DNA of 37,070 nucleotides from Tepidibacter sp. GTDB taxonomy: Bacteria; Bacillota; Clostridia; Peptostreptococcales; Peptostreptococcaceae. Position numbers and translations under genes: made by a program. Each line of letters opens with the position of its first letter. Within the stretch, counting starts at the first letter, position 1. Below are positions 1 to 5,873 of this stretch, in pieces. The stretch lies in assembly GCF_025210165.1 (NCBI RefSeq), contig NZ_JAOASI010000067.1:1-37070 (forward strand). The letters run 5' to 3'. The notes beneath the pieces were generated by a model. The model saw only the letters and a list, made by a program, of their open reading frames with translations. It made no database searches and was not told where the DNA came from.

Positions 1-102
1 ATTAAACAATACATGACTTATTATAATAACTATAGATATCAGTGGGGATTAAAGAAGATGACTCCTGTCCAATACAGAAATCATCTTCTTAATGTAGCAT
101 AG
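1..102 (+). CDS. IS3-family transposase OrfB, C-terminal fragment (cut by window edge)
   Basis: Frame 1 is open from the first base to TAG at 100-102 and reads about 33 residues. They include YYNNYRYQWGLKKMTPVQYR, the typical C-terminal signature of the IS3/IS150 OrfB integrase (YN..R.Q..LK.MTP.QYR). It would catalyse strand transfer for IS movement together with OrfA. Most of the gene, including the DDE residues, lies upstream of the window, so whether the element is intact cannot be judged. It points away from the host helicase gene and is separated from it by a shared terminator hairpin. Confidence 0.7.
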   Translation: MKQYMTYYNNYRYQWGLKKMTPVQYRNHLLNVA

Positions 103-134
103 TCTTTTTTAAATTGTCCTTTACAAAGGGTACA
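1..134 (+). mobile_element. Right end of an IS3-family insertion sequence
   Basis: The window opens inside an insertion sequence. The reading frame at 1-102 is the C-terminal tail of an IS3-type DDE transposase. About ten bases after its stop lies ATTGTCCTTTACAAAGGGTACA (113-134), whose reverse complement begins TGTACCC, as expected for an IS3-family terminal inverted repeat (elements begin TG and end CA). The element therefore probably ends at 134. The left end and target duplication lie outside the window. The boundary is inferred from the TG/CA rule only. Confidence 0.6.
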
Positions 135-139
135 GATTA

Positions 140-165
140 AAAGAAGCTATAGCTTCTTTTTTTAT
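140..165. terminator. Bidirectional intrinsic terminator between the IS end and the helicase gene
   Basis: The perfect palindrome AGAAGCTATAGCTTCT (142-157) is followed on the plus strand by TTTTTTTATTT. On the minus strand it is followed by TTTTAAT. It sits immediately beyond the stop codon of the helicase gene at 166 and six bases outside the IS end. It probably belongs to the helicase gene and limits read-through from the IS. Confidence 0.65.
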
Positions 166-2184
166 TTATACCTTCTCTATTAATTTATTTCTAAGACATA
201 CTCTATAATTCAATATTTTTATATCGTTATTAAATTCTATCTCTATCATATTATCACTTTTATTTATTACTCTTCCTTTTTTGAATTTTTTATGATTTAT
301 TATATCTCCTTTTTTTATAGAGTCTAATTCTTCATCAGATGGCTCATTAATTTCTTCCATAAACCTAGATATAAAAGCTTTTTTCCCATATTTATACTGA
401 GGACTTGATATATGAAGCTTATCCATAGCCCTTGTCATAGCAACATAAAGTAACCTTCTCTCTTCCTCAACTTCTACTTTCTCAATAGATTTTTCATGAG
501 GTATTACCCCTTCAATAACTCCTATTACAAATATATTCTTAAACTCCAGACCTTTAGATGAGTGAATAGTAGTTAAAACTACTTTATTCTTATCATCGTC
601 TTTTTTCTGATTTAATATTTCTTCCTTAACCCTACTTATATGTTCTAAATATTCATCTATAGTCTTATAGTTTGATGCTCCACCTTCTATCTCATTTAGT
701 ATTTCAAACAATCCTGTAGTCTTTATTTTTCTTTTTTGACAATACTCCATTAAGTATCTATCATATTCAAGACTTGTCCTTATATAAGATATAGCATCCT
801 TTGGAGATATCTTACTTATATAATTAAGGTCTAGCTCCAAATCTTCTATAGTCTTTATCTGCCACTTATTTAAACTTGCTTTAGTTTTTATATTGTCTAG
901 AAATTCCCCATCTGCCATAGCTATTTTTATACTCTCCTTAGATATATATCTAAAAGGCTTGTTTATAATTCTAGACAATTCCTCCTTTAAGCTTCTATAC
1001 AAAGCTACACTCAAATAGCTTATAATATCCTTACTTATCCAGTGATCGTATATACTAACAACAGTATCTCTTATAATAAACGGTATATTCATATCCATGA
1101 GCACATCAACAATAGCACGCGACTGTATATTAGTTCTATATATAACACTAAAATCACTGTAACTTACATTATTATTATTTATATTTTCAATTATTAAGCT
1201 TCCAATTTTTCTAGCCTCGTCTTCAGAATCCTCTGGTGATAAAAATAATATCCCATCACCTTTTCCCTTAACTGACTTTATAACCTTATGATACCTATTG
1301 TCGTTATTTTTTATAAGCTTATTTGATGTTTTTATTATCATATCAGTAGACCTATAATTCAAATCTAAAACTATATACTTAGAGCCCTCAAAATACTTTT
1401 TAAATTCTAATAAAAAATCAGGTCTTGCCCCTCTAAATCCATAAATACTTTGATCTTCATCTCCAACAACAAATATATTATTATAAGGCTTTGATATCAT
1501 CTTTATAACTTCAAATTGAACCTTATTTATATCTTGAAATTCATCTACTAATATATACTTGTATTTTCTTCTTACTAAATCAAGTATATCTTCATCCTCT
1601 TTTAAAAGATTATAAGTATGTATTAGCATATCATCAAAATCTATTTTCTTCATATCACTCTTATAATTTTCATACATAGAATACACTTTAAAAAATTCAT
1701 CATTAGATAATACAGAAGAATCAAAATTACGAGGATCTAATAATTCATTCTTAAGAAATGAGATCTCATTTATAACACCTTTTATAATATCCTCTTCCTG
1801 ATAATTCTCAACATCCATACTCTTTAATATATTCTTTATAGTATACATTTTTTTATTTTCATCTAATAAATTATCCAGTTGATAATTTTTAAATCCCCTA
1901 AGAATTCTAAAAAACACAGAATGAAAAGTACCAAAATTAACTCTATTTATCAAACTGTTAGAATAAAGTTTGATACTCCTCTCCTTCATCTCAATAGAAG
2001 AAGCCTTGGTAAAACTAATAGCTAATATATTCTCAGGTCTAACTCTTAAATTTTGAACCAAATTATTTATTCTATAGCTTATAACCCTTGTTTTCCCAGA
2101 ACCTGGACCAGCTATTACCATGCACGGTCCATTAAAATGATTAACAGCTATATTTTGATTTTCATTTAAACTCTCACAATTCAT
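166..2184 (-). CDS. PcrA/UvrD-like superfamily I ATP-dependent DNA helicase
   Basis: This is a 3'-5' SF1 helicase of the UvrD/PcrA/Rep group, acting in repair and removal of proteins from DNA. Visible motifs are Walker A AGPGSGKT (residues 25-32), motif Ia AISFTKA, Walker B VDEFQD, motif III VVGDEDQSIYGFRG, motif IV YRS, motif V TIHSSKGLEF and motif VI YVAMTRA. The C-terminus (GDIINHKKFKKGRVI...) looks like the small Tudor-like domain found at the end of PcrA. At about 672 residues it is shorter than typical PcrA (about 720-750), so it may be a second UvrD-type helicase rather than the essential PcrA. I chose the ATG at 2184: AGG lies 8 bases upstream of it, whereas the ATG at 2190 directly abuts that site. 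It is monocistronic and divergent from the exonuclease gene. Confidence 0.85.
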   Translation of the reverse strand: MNCESLNENQNIAVNHFNGPCMVIAGPGSGKTRVISYRINNLVQNLRVRPENILAISFTKASSIEMKERSIKLYSNSLINRVNFGTFHSVFFRILRGFKNYQLDNLLDENKKMYTIKNILKSMDVENYQEEDIIKGVINEISFLKNELLDPRNFDSSVLSNDEFFKVYSMYENYKSDMKKIDFDDMLIHTYNLLKEDEDILDLVRRKYKYILVDEFQDINKVQFEVIKMISKPYNNIFVVGDEDQSIYGFRGARPDFLLEFKKYFEGSKYIVLDLNYRSTDMIIKTSNKLIKNNDNRYHKVIKSVKGKGDGILFLSPEDSEDEARKIGSLIIENINNNNVSYSDFSVIYRTNIQSRAIVDVLMDMNIPFIIRDTVVSIYDHWISKDIISYLSVALYRSLKEELSRIINKPFRYISKESIKIAMADGEFLDNIKTKASLNKWQIKTIEDLELDLNYISKISPKDAISYIRTSLEYDRYLMEYCQKRKIKTTGLFEILNEIEGGASNYKTIDEYLEHISRVKEEILNQKKDDDKNKVVLTTIHSSKGLEFKNIFVIGVIEGVIPHEKSIEKVEVEEERRLLYVAMTRAMDKLHISSPQYKYGKKAFISRFMEEINEPSDEELDSIKKGDIINHKKFKKGRVINKSDNMIEIEFNNDIKILNYRVCLRNKLIEKV

Positions 2185-2202
2185 ATTCATCACCTATTTT
2201 AT

Positions 2203-2231
2203 ATAATATAACTTTTAAAATACCCATTCAA
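2203..2231 (-). promoter_or_regulatory. Candidate sigma-A promoter for the helicase gene
   Basis: On the minus strand TTGAAT (2226-2231), a 17-base spacer and TATTAT (2203-2208) form a near-consensus sigma-A promoter. Transcription would start near 2196, giving a very short leader of about 12 bases to the ATG at 2184. The match is good but the leader is unusually tight. Confidence 0.45.
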
Positions 2232-2302
2232 GCATTAAAATCTATATGATATCATTATTATAGTCATATTTGACAAAAGCAAAACTACGGGAGGTTATTT
2301 AA

Positions 2303-3208
2303 ATGGAAGTTATAACCCATAAAATAGATGAAATAATAGATATACCTAGAAATTCTTGTGTATTCGACATAGAAACCACAGGACTTAGCCCTAAGTATAA
2401 TAAAGTAATATTAATCGGTATATTATATATAAAAGATAATCAAACAATCATAAAACAATTTTTCGCACACACTACAGATAACGAAAAGGAACTATTGTTT
2501 TATTTTAAAGAAGTATTTAAAACATTCGATAAGCATATAACCTTTAACGGACATAGATTCGACATTCCTTTTTTAAATAAAAGATTCGAAAAGAACAACT
2601 TAGACTTTTTTATAGATAAAGACAAGGATATGGATATACTCAAAATAGTAAAACCTTATCAAAAAGAATTAAATCTAGAGAACTGCAAATTAAAAACAGT
2701 AGAAGGTTTATTGAATATACAAAGAGAGGACACTATTTCAGGAAAAGAAAGTGTAGATATGTACAAAGAATTTGAATCAACTAAAAATGAATCACTAAGG
2801 AAAAAGATACTTCTTCACAATTATGAAGATATATATTACTTAGCTAAATTATTTAAAGTGCAAGATATAATAGATTCAACCCAAACTTATATAAATATAG
2901 ATTACTTAAATACAAATTTGAAATTAAGACTATCCAAATATAAATTTAAGGGAAATTATGTATATATAGAATACTTATCTAAAGATATTATACCTATTAA
3001 TATACAAATATACGAAGACGATTATTCTATAATAGGCTCTAATCAAACTATTACAGTAGAACTAAATTTATCTTTTGCTACAACACAAAATAATAATAAA
3101 GTTATATATTTTAAGCAAGATAAAATAATCCCATTAAAAATAGATTCAGATATTTTAGAGGAAAATATACTTAATGCGGCTTCTTACTTATTTAAGAATA
3201 CTTTCTAA
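2303..3208 (+). CDS. RNase H-fold 3'-5' exonuclease (YprB-like, DEDD family)
   Basis: The N-terminal half carries DEDD exonuclease signatures: exo I FDIETTGL (Asp22, Glu24), exo II TFNGHRFDIPFL (Asp near residue 87) and exo III HNYEDIYYL (Asp near residue 176). This matches the RNase_H_2/YprB group of predicted single-strand exonucleases, whose biological role is poorly known. The C-terminal third (after about residue 200) has no recognisable motif. The RBS GGGAGG lies 8 bases before the ATG. It is divergent from the helicase gene, which fits a DNA-repair neighbourhood without proving it. Nuclease fold is fairly certain; substrate is unknown. Confidence 0.75.
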   Translation: MEVITHKIDEIIDIPRNSCVFDIETTGLSPKYNKVILIGILYIKDNQTIIKQFFAHTTDNEKELLFYFKEVFKTFDKHITFNGHRFDIPFLNKRFEKNNLDFFIDKDKDMDILKIVKPYQKELNLENCKLKTVEGLLNIQREDTISGKESVDMYKEFESTKNESLRKKILLHNYEDIYYLAKLFKVQDIIDSTQTYINIDYLNTNLKLRLSKYKFKGNYVYIEYLSKDIIPINIQIYEDDYSIIGSNQTITVELNLSFATTQNNNKVIYFKQDKIIPLKIDSDILEENILNAASYLFKNTF

Positions 3209-3222
3209 AAAGTTGTATCCAC

Positions 3223-3254
3223 GGTATTTTCATAGATAGTTTTGATAACCCACA
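3223..3254 (-). repeat. Fragment of the palindromic repeat found at 29.2 kb
   Basis: The 32 bases here (starting GGTATTTTCATAGATAG and ending GATAACCCACA) match the reverse complement of 29181-29213 almost exactly, with one indel and two or three substitutions. That segment is the left terminus of a roughly 200-bp imperfect palindrome. Only this end is present here, squeezed between the exonuclease stop and the following terminator. It looks like a decayed or solo end of a dispersed repeat. Confidence 0.6.
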
Positions 3255-3258
3255 GAAT

Positions 3259-3297
3259 TAAAAAATGTATCCCTATACTTAGAGATACATTTTTTAA
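3259..3297. terminator. Bidirectional terminator between convergent exonuclease and diguanylate cyclase genes
   Basis: AAAAATGTATC and GATACATTTTT form a stem around a short loop, with A-runs on the left and T-runs on the right, so either transcript ends in a U-tract. It lies between the plus-strand stop at 3208 and the minus-strand stop at 3294, and slightly overlaps the latter. Confidence 0.75.
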
Positions 3298-4361
3298 TAT
3301 GAAGCTATATGAATTTTGTTTTTACAATTATTCTTTTTTCCCTCTATAAGTGCCATATCTGCAAGATTAAATATTTTATCAACTCCGTCCACCAATTTTG
3401 AACATGCAACACCTATGGTCATAGTTATATCTATACCTGTATCCTTTATAGTATGTAAATCAGGTACACCTTTTCTTAATTTTTCTAGTATTCTAACAGA
3501 TTCTTCAATTGTTTTATACAGTATAATAACGAATTCATCTCCACCTATCCGTATTAACTCACCTTCATTATCTTCAACTATTGTCCTTGCCAATTTACTT
3601 ACACGAACTAAAACATCATCACCTTTTTTATGCCCAAATAAATCATTTATCATTTTAAAATTATCTAAGTCAAATACAGCAAGTGTATATTCTCGACCAG
3701 ACAAATTTTCCGAAATAATTTTTTCCAAATACTTTCTATTGTGACATTTTGTAAGAGGATCCTTATTTGTTATCTCATTTATTTTTTCAAACATTTTTGA
3801 ATTAACAGCAGCAATACTTAACTGTATAGAAAGTATATCAAAAAATTGCTTAGTATTCTCACTAAAAAAGTTTTTGTTTCGATGCTCTAGTATTATAACC
3901 CCCCTCTCTCTATTAGTTCTAACATCCTCTAATGAAGATATCAATATAGAATTAACGTTTTCCCATTTACAGAAACTAAATTTCTCATTATTTATATCTA
4001 AAGTCTTAGTATCTTTTATTTCTAAAATATCATCTGGAAAATCATCATATCTTTCTATCTCATATTCATTACTATTGTATACACTCCTGGAATAAGATGT
4101 ATATTTTCCTATATTATCACTTTTTATCCATATACTACATGTATCTACTCCTAAAACTCCCATTAGTATATCTGTAATATTTTCCATTAATGCTTCAAAA
4201 GAATTAACAGTTCCACATGCTTTTATAACTTGGCTCAATATCCAATTCGCAGCTTTAGATTCTTGAAGTTCTTTTCTTAAATTAACATTTTCTATTCTCA
4301 ATTCATCACTAATAATTTTAATTTTTTCACTCTCTATACTATCTTTCAATTTATTTAGCAT
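3294..4361 (-). CDS. GAF-like sensor diguanylate cyclase (GGDEF)
   Basis: Makes cyclic-di-GMP from two GTP. The start is the ATG at 4361, preceded by GGAGG and a 5-base spacer; an upstream TTG reading would place the RBS inside the gene. Residues 5-40 look like a coiled coil, about 45-190 a GAF-type sensor domain (CGTVNSFEALMENI...), and the C-terminus a GGDEF domain. This contains metal-binding FDLDNFK (near 231), NDLFGHKKGDD and an intact RIGGDEF (GGDEF at 273-277). No transmembrane segment is evident, so it should be cytoplasmic. The product-inhibition I-site (RxxD five residues before GGDEF) is replaced by DNEG. No EAL domain is fused. The signal is unknown; neighbours give no clue. Confidence 0.88.
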   Translation of the reverse strand: MLNKLKDSIESEKIKIISDELRIENVNLRKELQESKAANWILSQVIKACGTVNSFEALMENITDILMGVLGVDTCSIWIKSDNIGKYTSYSRSVYNSNEYEIERYDDFPDDILEIKDTKTLDINNEKFSFCKWENVNSILISSLEDVRTNRERGVIILEHRNKNFFSENTKQFFDILSIQLSIAAVNSKMFEKINEITNKDPLTKCHNRKYLEKIISENLSGREYTLAVFDLDNFKMINDLFGHKKGDDVLVRVSKLARTIVEDNEGELIRIGGDEFVIILYKTIEESVRILEKLRKGVPDLHTIKDTGIDITMTIGVACSKLVDGVDKIFNLADMALIEGKKNNCKNKIHIASY

Positions 4362-4502
4362 TTCGTCCTCCAATTTAAGATTAATAGATCAAACTTTAAA
4401 TCAAAGATACTTCCCATCACACTATATTATACCTATTTTTTATACAAATAAACATTTTTAGGCTTTTATAAGATTCCACCTATAAAATATTATAGTTCTT
4501 AT

Positions 4503-4536
4503 AGAAAAAAACAACTTATATTAATATAAGTTGTTT
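4503..4536 (-). terminator. Terminator after the tRNA-Gly / tRNA-Ser pair
   Basis: The perfect 24-base palindrome ACAACTTATATT/AATATAAGTTGT (4511-4534) is followed on the minus strand by TTTTTTCTAT. It lies just downstream of the 3' end of tRNA-Ser, in the orientation needed to end the tRNA transcript. Confidence 0.75.
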
Positions 4537-4541
4537 TACAT

Positions 4542-4632
4542 TGGCGGAGAAGGAGGGATTTGAACCCTCGCGCCCCGTAAAAGACCTACTCCCTTAGCAG
4601 GGGAGCCTCTTCAGCCACTTGAGTACTTCTCC
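4542..4632 (-). tRNA. tRNA-Ser (anticodon GCU)
   Basis: The minus strand starts GGAGAAG and ends CTTCTCC-G-CCA, so acceptor arms pair perfectly and CCA is encoded. The anticodon loop is CTGCTAA between CTCCC and GGGAG, giving GCU for AGC/AGU serine codons. A long variable arm (GTCTTTTACGGGGCGC region) and T-loop GGGTTCAAATCCC are present. The 91-nt length fits a class II tRNA. Confidence 0.95.
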
Positions 4633-4635
4633 ATA

Positions 4636-4709
4636 TGGAGCGGGTGAAGGGAGTCGAACCCTCGCAGCCGGCTTGGAAGGCCGGAACTCTACCACTGAGC
4701 TACACCCGC
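4636..4709 (-). tRNA. tRNA-Gly (anticodon UCC)
   Basis: Minus strand GCGGGTG ... CACCCGC-T-CCA forms the acceptor stem with encoded CCA. The anticodon loop CTTCCAA between CCGGC and GCCGG gives UCC, reading GGA/GGG. D-arm GCTCAGTGGTAGAG and T-arm GAGGGTTCGACTCCC are canonical. It is 3 bases upstream of tRNA-Ser and clearly cotranscribed with it. Confidence 0.96.
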
Positions 4710-4732
4710 ATATTATTCACTTGACTAAAATA

Positions 4733-4761
4733 ATAATATCATATTAACCAAAGTTTGTCAA
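4733..4761 (-). promoter_or_regulatory. Sigma-A promoter of the tRNA pair
   Basis: On the minus strand a consensus TTGACA (4756-4761) and TATTAT (4733-4738) are separated by exactly 17 bases. Initiation near 4726 would lead directly into tRNA-Gly at 4709. The promoter is embedded in the inverted repeat that follows the Wood-Ljungdahl operon. Confidence 0.8.
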
Positions 4762-4777
4762 TGGTTAATATGATATT
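4735..4777 (-). terminator. Inverted repeat ending the Wood-Ljungdahl operon
   Basis: AATATCATATTAACC (4735-4749) and GGTTAATATGATATT (4763-4777) form a perfect 15-bp stem with a 13-base loop, starting 5 bases after the last stop codon of the operon. On the minus strand it is followed by ATTATTTTAG, a weak U-tract, so it is a plausible but imperfect terminator. The tRNA promoter lies inside it, with -35 in the loop and -10 on the outer arm. Confidence 0.55.
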
Positions 4778-4781
4778 AAAT

Positions 4782-5069
4782 TTACATATGTTTTTTAGCT
4801 TCCATTAGCATTTCATTTGCTTGTTCCATATATTCTATAGCTTTTTCTATATTTTTAGCTACTTCTATTTTACCCATTTCTTTTGATTTATCAGCCCACT
4901 CTTTAAAGCTTTCCTCATGAGACTTATTGTGCTTAACCCAATGTGCTAAAAGAACTCTTAAAGTTTTTTCTTCCTTATCTTCATCATTATGAGAATGAAG
5001 GCTGTGATGAGAAGAAATTTCATGGTCATGATCATTAGTGTGGTGGTATCTCTTTTCAAATTTATTCAT
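4782..5069 (-). CDS. Histidine-rich small protein, candidate nickel-binding protein
   Basis: This 95-residue protein has a strikingly metal-chelating N-terminus: 10 histidines lie between residues 9 and 28 (YHHTNDHDHEISSHHSLHSH), mixed with Asp/Asn/Ser. The remainder (about 35-95) is predicted to be alpha-helical and charged, with a HWVKHNKSHEES segment adding further histidines. No signal peptide or membrane segment is seen, so it is probably cytoplasmic. It is the last gene of the CODH/ACS operon, 10 bases after the DUF3842 gene, with RBS GGGGGA. Histidine-rich chaperones such as CooJ and HypB handle nickel in CODH and hydrogenase maturation; this protein is not recognisably homologous to CooJ. 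A nickel reservoir or delivery role is inference; zinc or other metal buffering is possible. Confidence 0.7.
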   Translation of the reverse strand: MNKFEKRYHHTNDHDHEISSHHSLHSHNDEDKEEKTLRVLLAHWVKHNKSHEESFKEWADKSKEMGKIEVAKNIEKAIEYMEQANEMLMEAKKHM

Positions 5070-5079
5070 ATTTATCCCC

Positions 5080-5496
5080 CTACTTTATATTAAACTCTTT
5101 TTTTATAAGTTTTACAGCATCCTTTATTAAAAGAATTAAAGGTTTATTCTCAAGTCCTACAAGTTCAAAATCTTCTGGTGTCAATGGTAATAATATTTTT
5201 AATGCTTCTGAATCCGATATAGCTTCACTTATTCTAAATGTAACCTCACCCATCATAGAATTTGGAATAACTATAGACATGGGACCTATTATTACATTTG
5301 CTTTTCTAGAAGATACACATATAGCATTCTCACCTGTAGCCCCTTTGTTAGCATGACTTTTCATCATAGATGAAGTTGCTATTGAGTTGGTTCCAAGTCC
5401 ATATATTTCTACATAAGAAGGTAACTCATCTCTTAAACTACTCACTATTTGAGATCCTATTCCTCCACCCATTCCGTCAACTACAGCTATAATCAT
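5080..5496 (-). CDS. DUF3842 family protein in the CODH/ACS operon
   Basis: 138 residues. The N-terminus MIIAVVDGMGGGIGSQIV is a glycine-rich Rossmann-type loop (residues 2-18), suggesting nucleotide binding. The middle (EIYGLGTNSIATSSMMKSHANKGATGENAICV) and IIGPMSIVIPNSMMGEVT are the conserved blocks I associate with DUF3842, a family of unknown function. No transmembrane segment is evident. The RBS GGGGGA precedes the ATG by 7 bases. It lies 25 bases downstream of cooT and 10 bases before the His-rich gene, so the three are surely cotranscribed. A role in nickel handling or CODH/ACS assembly is suggested only by position. Confidence 0.75.
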   Translation of the reverse strand: MIIAVVDGMGGGIGSQIVSSLRDELPSYVEIYGLGTNSIATSSMMKSHANKGATGENAICVSSRKANVIIGPMSIVIPNSMMGEVTFRISEAISDSEALKILLPLTPEDFELVGLENKPLILLIKDAVKLIKKEFNIK

Positions 5497-5521
5497 ATTT
5501 TTTATCCCCCAAGTTTATTAT

Positions 5522-5710
5522 TTACTTCTCTTCTATAATTATTTTGTGATCTATAAGTCTAATTTCTTTAACTTCACCATCTATAATTTTTTGATCTCCT
5601 AATAAGTCTGCTAAGTATACTTTTCCATTTTCAGGCTTCATATACACTACATTCTCCATTACTTTTTCAAGACCATCTTCTTTACATAAATAAGCTGTTG
5701 ATTCACACAT
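5522..5710 (-). CDS. cooT: CooT-family nickel-binding protein
   Basis: I place the start at the ATG at 5710 (MCESTAYL...), because AAGGAGG lies 9 bases upstream; the longer open frame to 5764 has no RBS. This gives a 62-residue protein starting Met-Cys-Glu, as in CooT, where the Cys at position 2 is the nickel ligand of the characterised R. rubrum dimer. The KVMENVVYMKPENGKVYLADLLG block fits the SH3-like CooT fold. CooT aids nickel insertion into CO dehydrogenase. Here it sits in the same gene cluster as cooS, acsB and two cooC-type ATPases. It is preceded by its own promoter and hairpin-rich leader. Confidence 0.82.
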   Translation of the reverse strand: MCESTAYLCKEDGLEKVMENVVYMKPENGKVYLADLLGDQKIIDGEVKEIRLIDHKIIIEEK

Positions 5711-5750
5711 TTTACAATTCCTCCTTATTAATAGACAAAAAGATTCCCCT

Positions 5751-5793
5751 AAAGTTCTCTTCAAAGAACCTTAAAGAAATCTTCATGATTTCT
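5751..5793 (-). promoter_or_regulatory. Paired hairpins in the cooT leader
   Basis: The transcript upstream of cooT can form two consecutive hairpins. The first is AGAAATC-atgaa-GATTTCT (5775-5793); the second is AAGGTTCT/AGAACTTT, with one G-U pair, around a short loop (5751-5772). Neither has a U-tract, so they are not terminators. They lie between the promoter at 5825-5853 and the RBS at about 5720, and might stabilise or regulate the message. I do not recognise a known riboswitch. Confidence 0.35.
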
Positions 5794-5824
5794 ATATTGT
5801 GTATTCTATTATCTTATTAATTAA

Positions 5825-5853
5825 AGTATAACATGTTGATTTTATTTTATCAA
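5825..5853 (-). promoter_or_regulatory. Internal sigma-A promoter upstream of cooT
   Basis: Minus-strand TTGATA (5848-5853), a 17-base spacer and TATACT (5825-5830) closely match the sigma-A consensus. It lies in the 163-base gap between acsV and cooT, by far the largest gap in the tail of the operon. Initiation near 5818 would give a leader of about 108 bases. Confidence 0.6.
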
Positions 5854-5873
5854 TATTATCTTCAAGCTTCATA

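Noticed and set aside
5711-5764. N-terminal extension of cooT to an upstream start
   Set aside because: No RBS in front of the longer start, the extension has no CooT character, and the MCE start has a perfect AAGGAGG; Cys2 must be near the N-terminus in this family.
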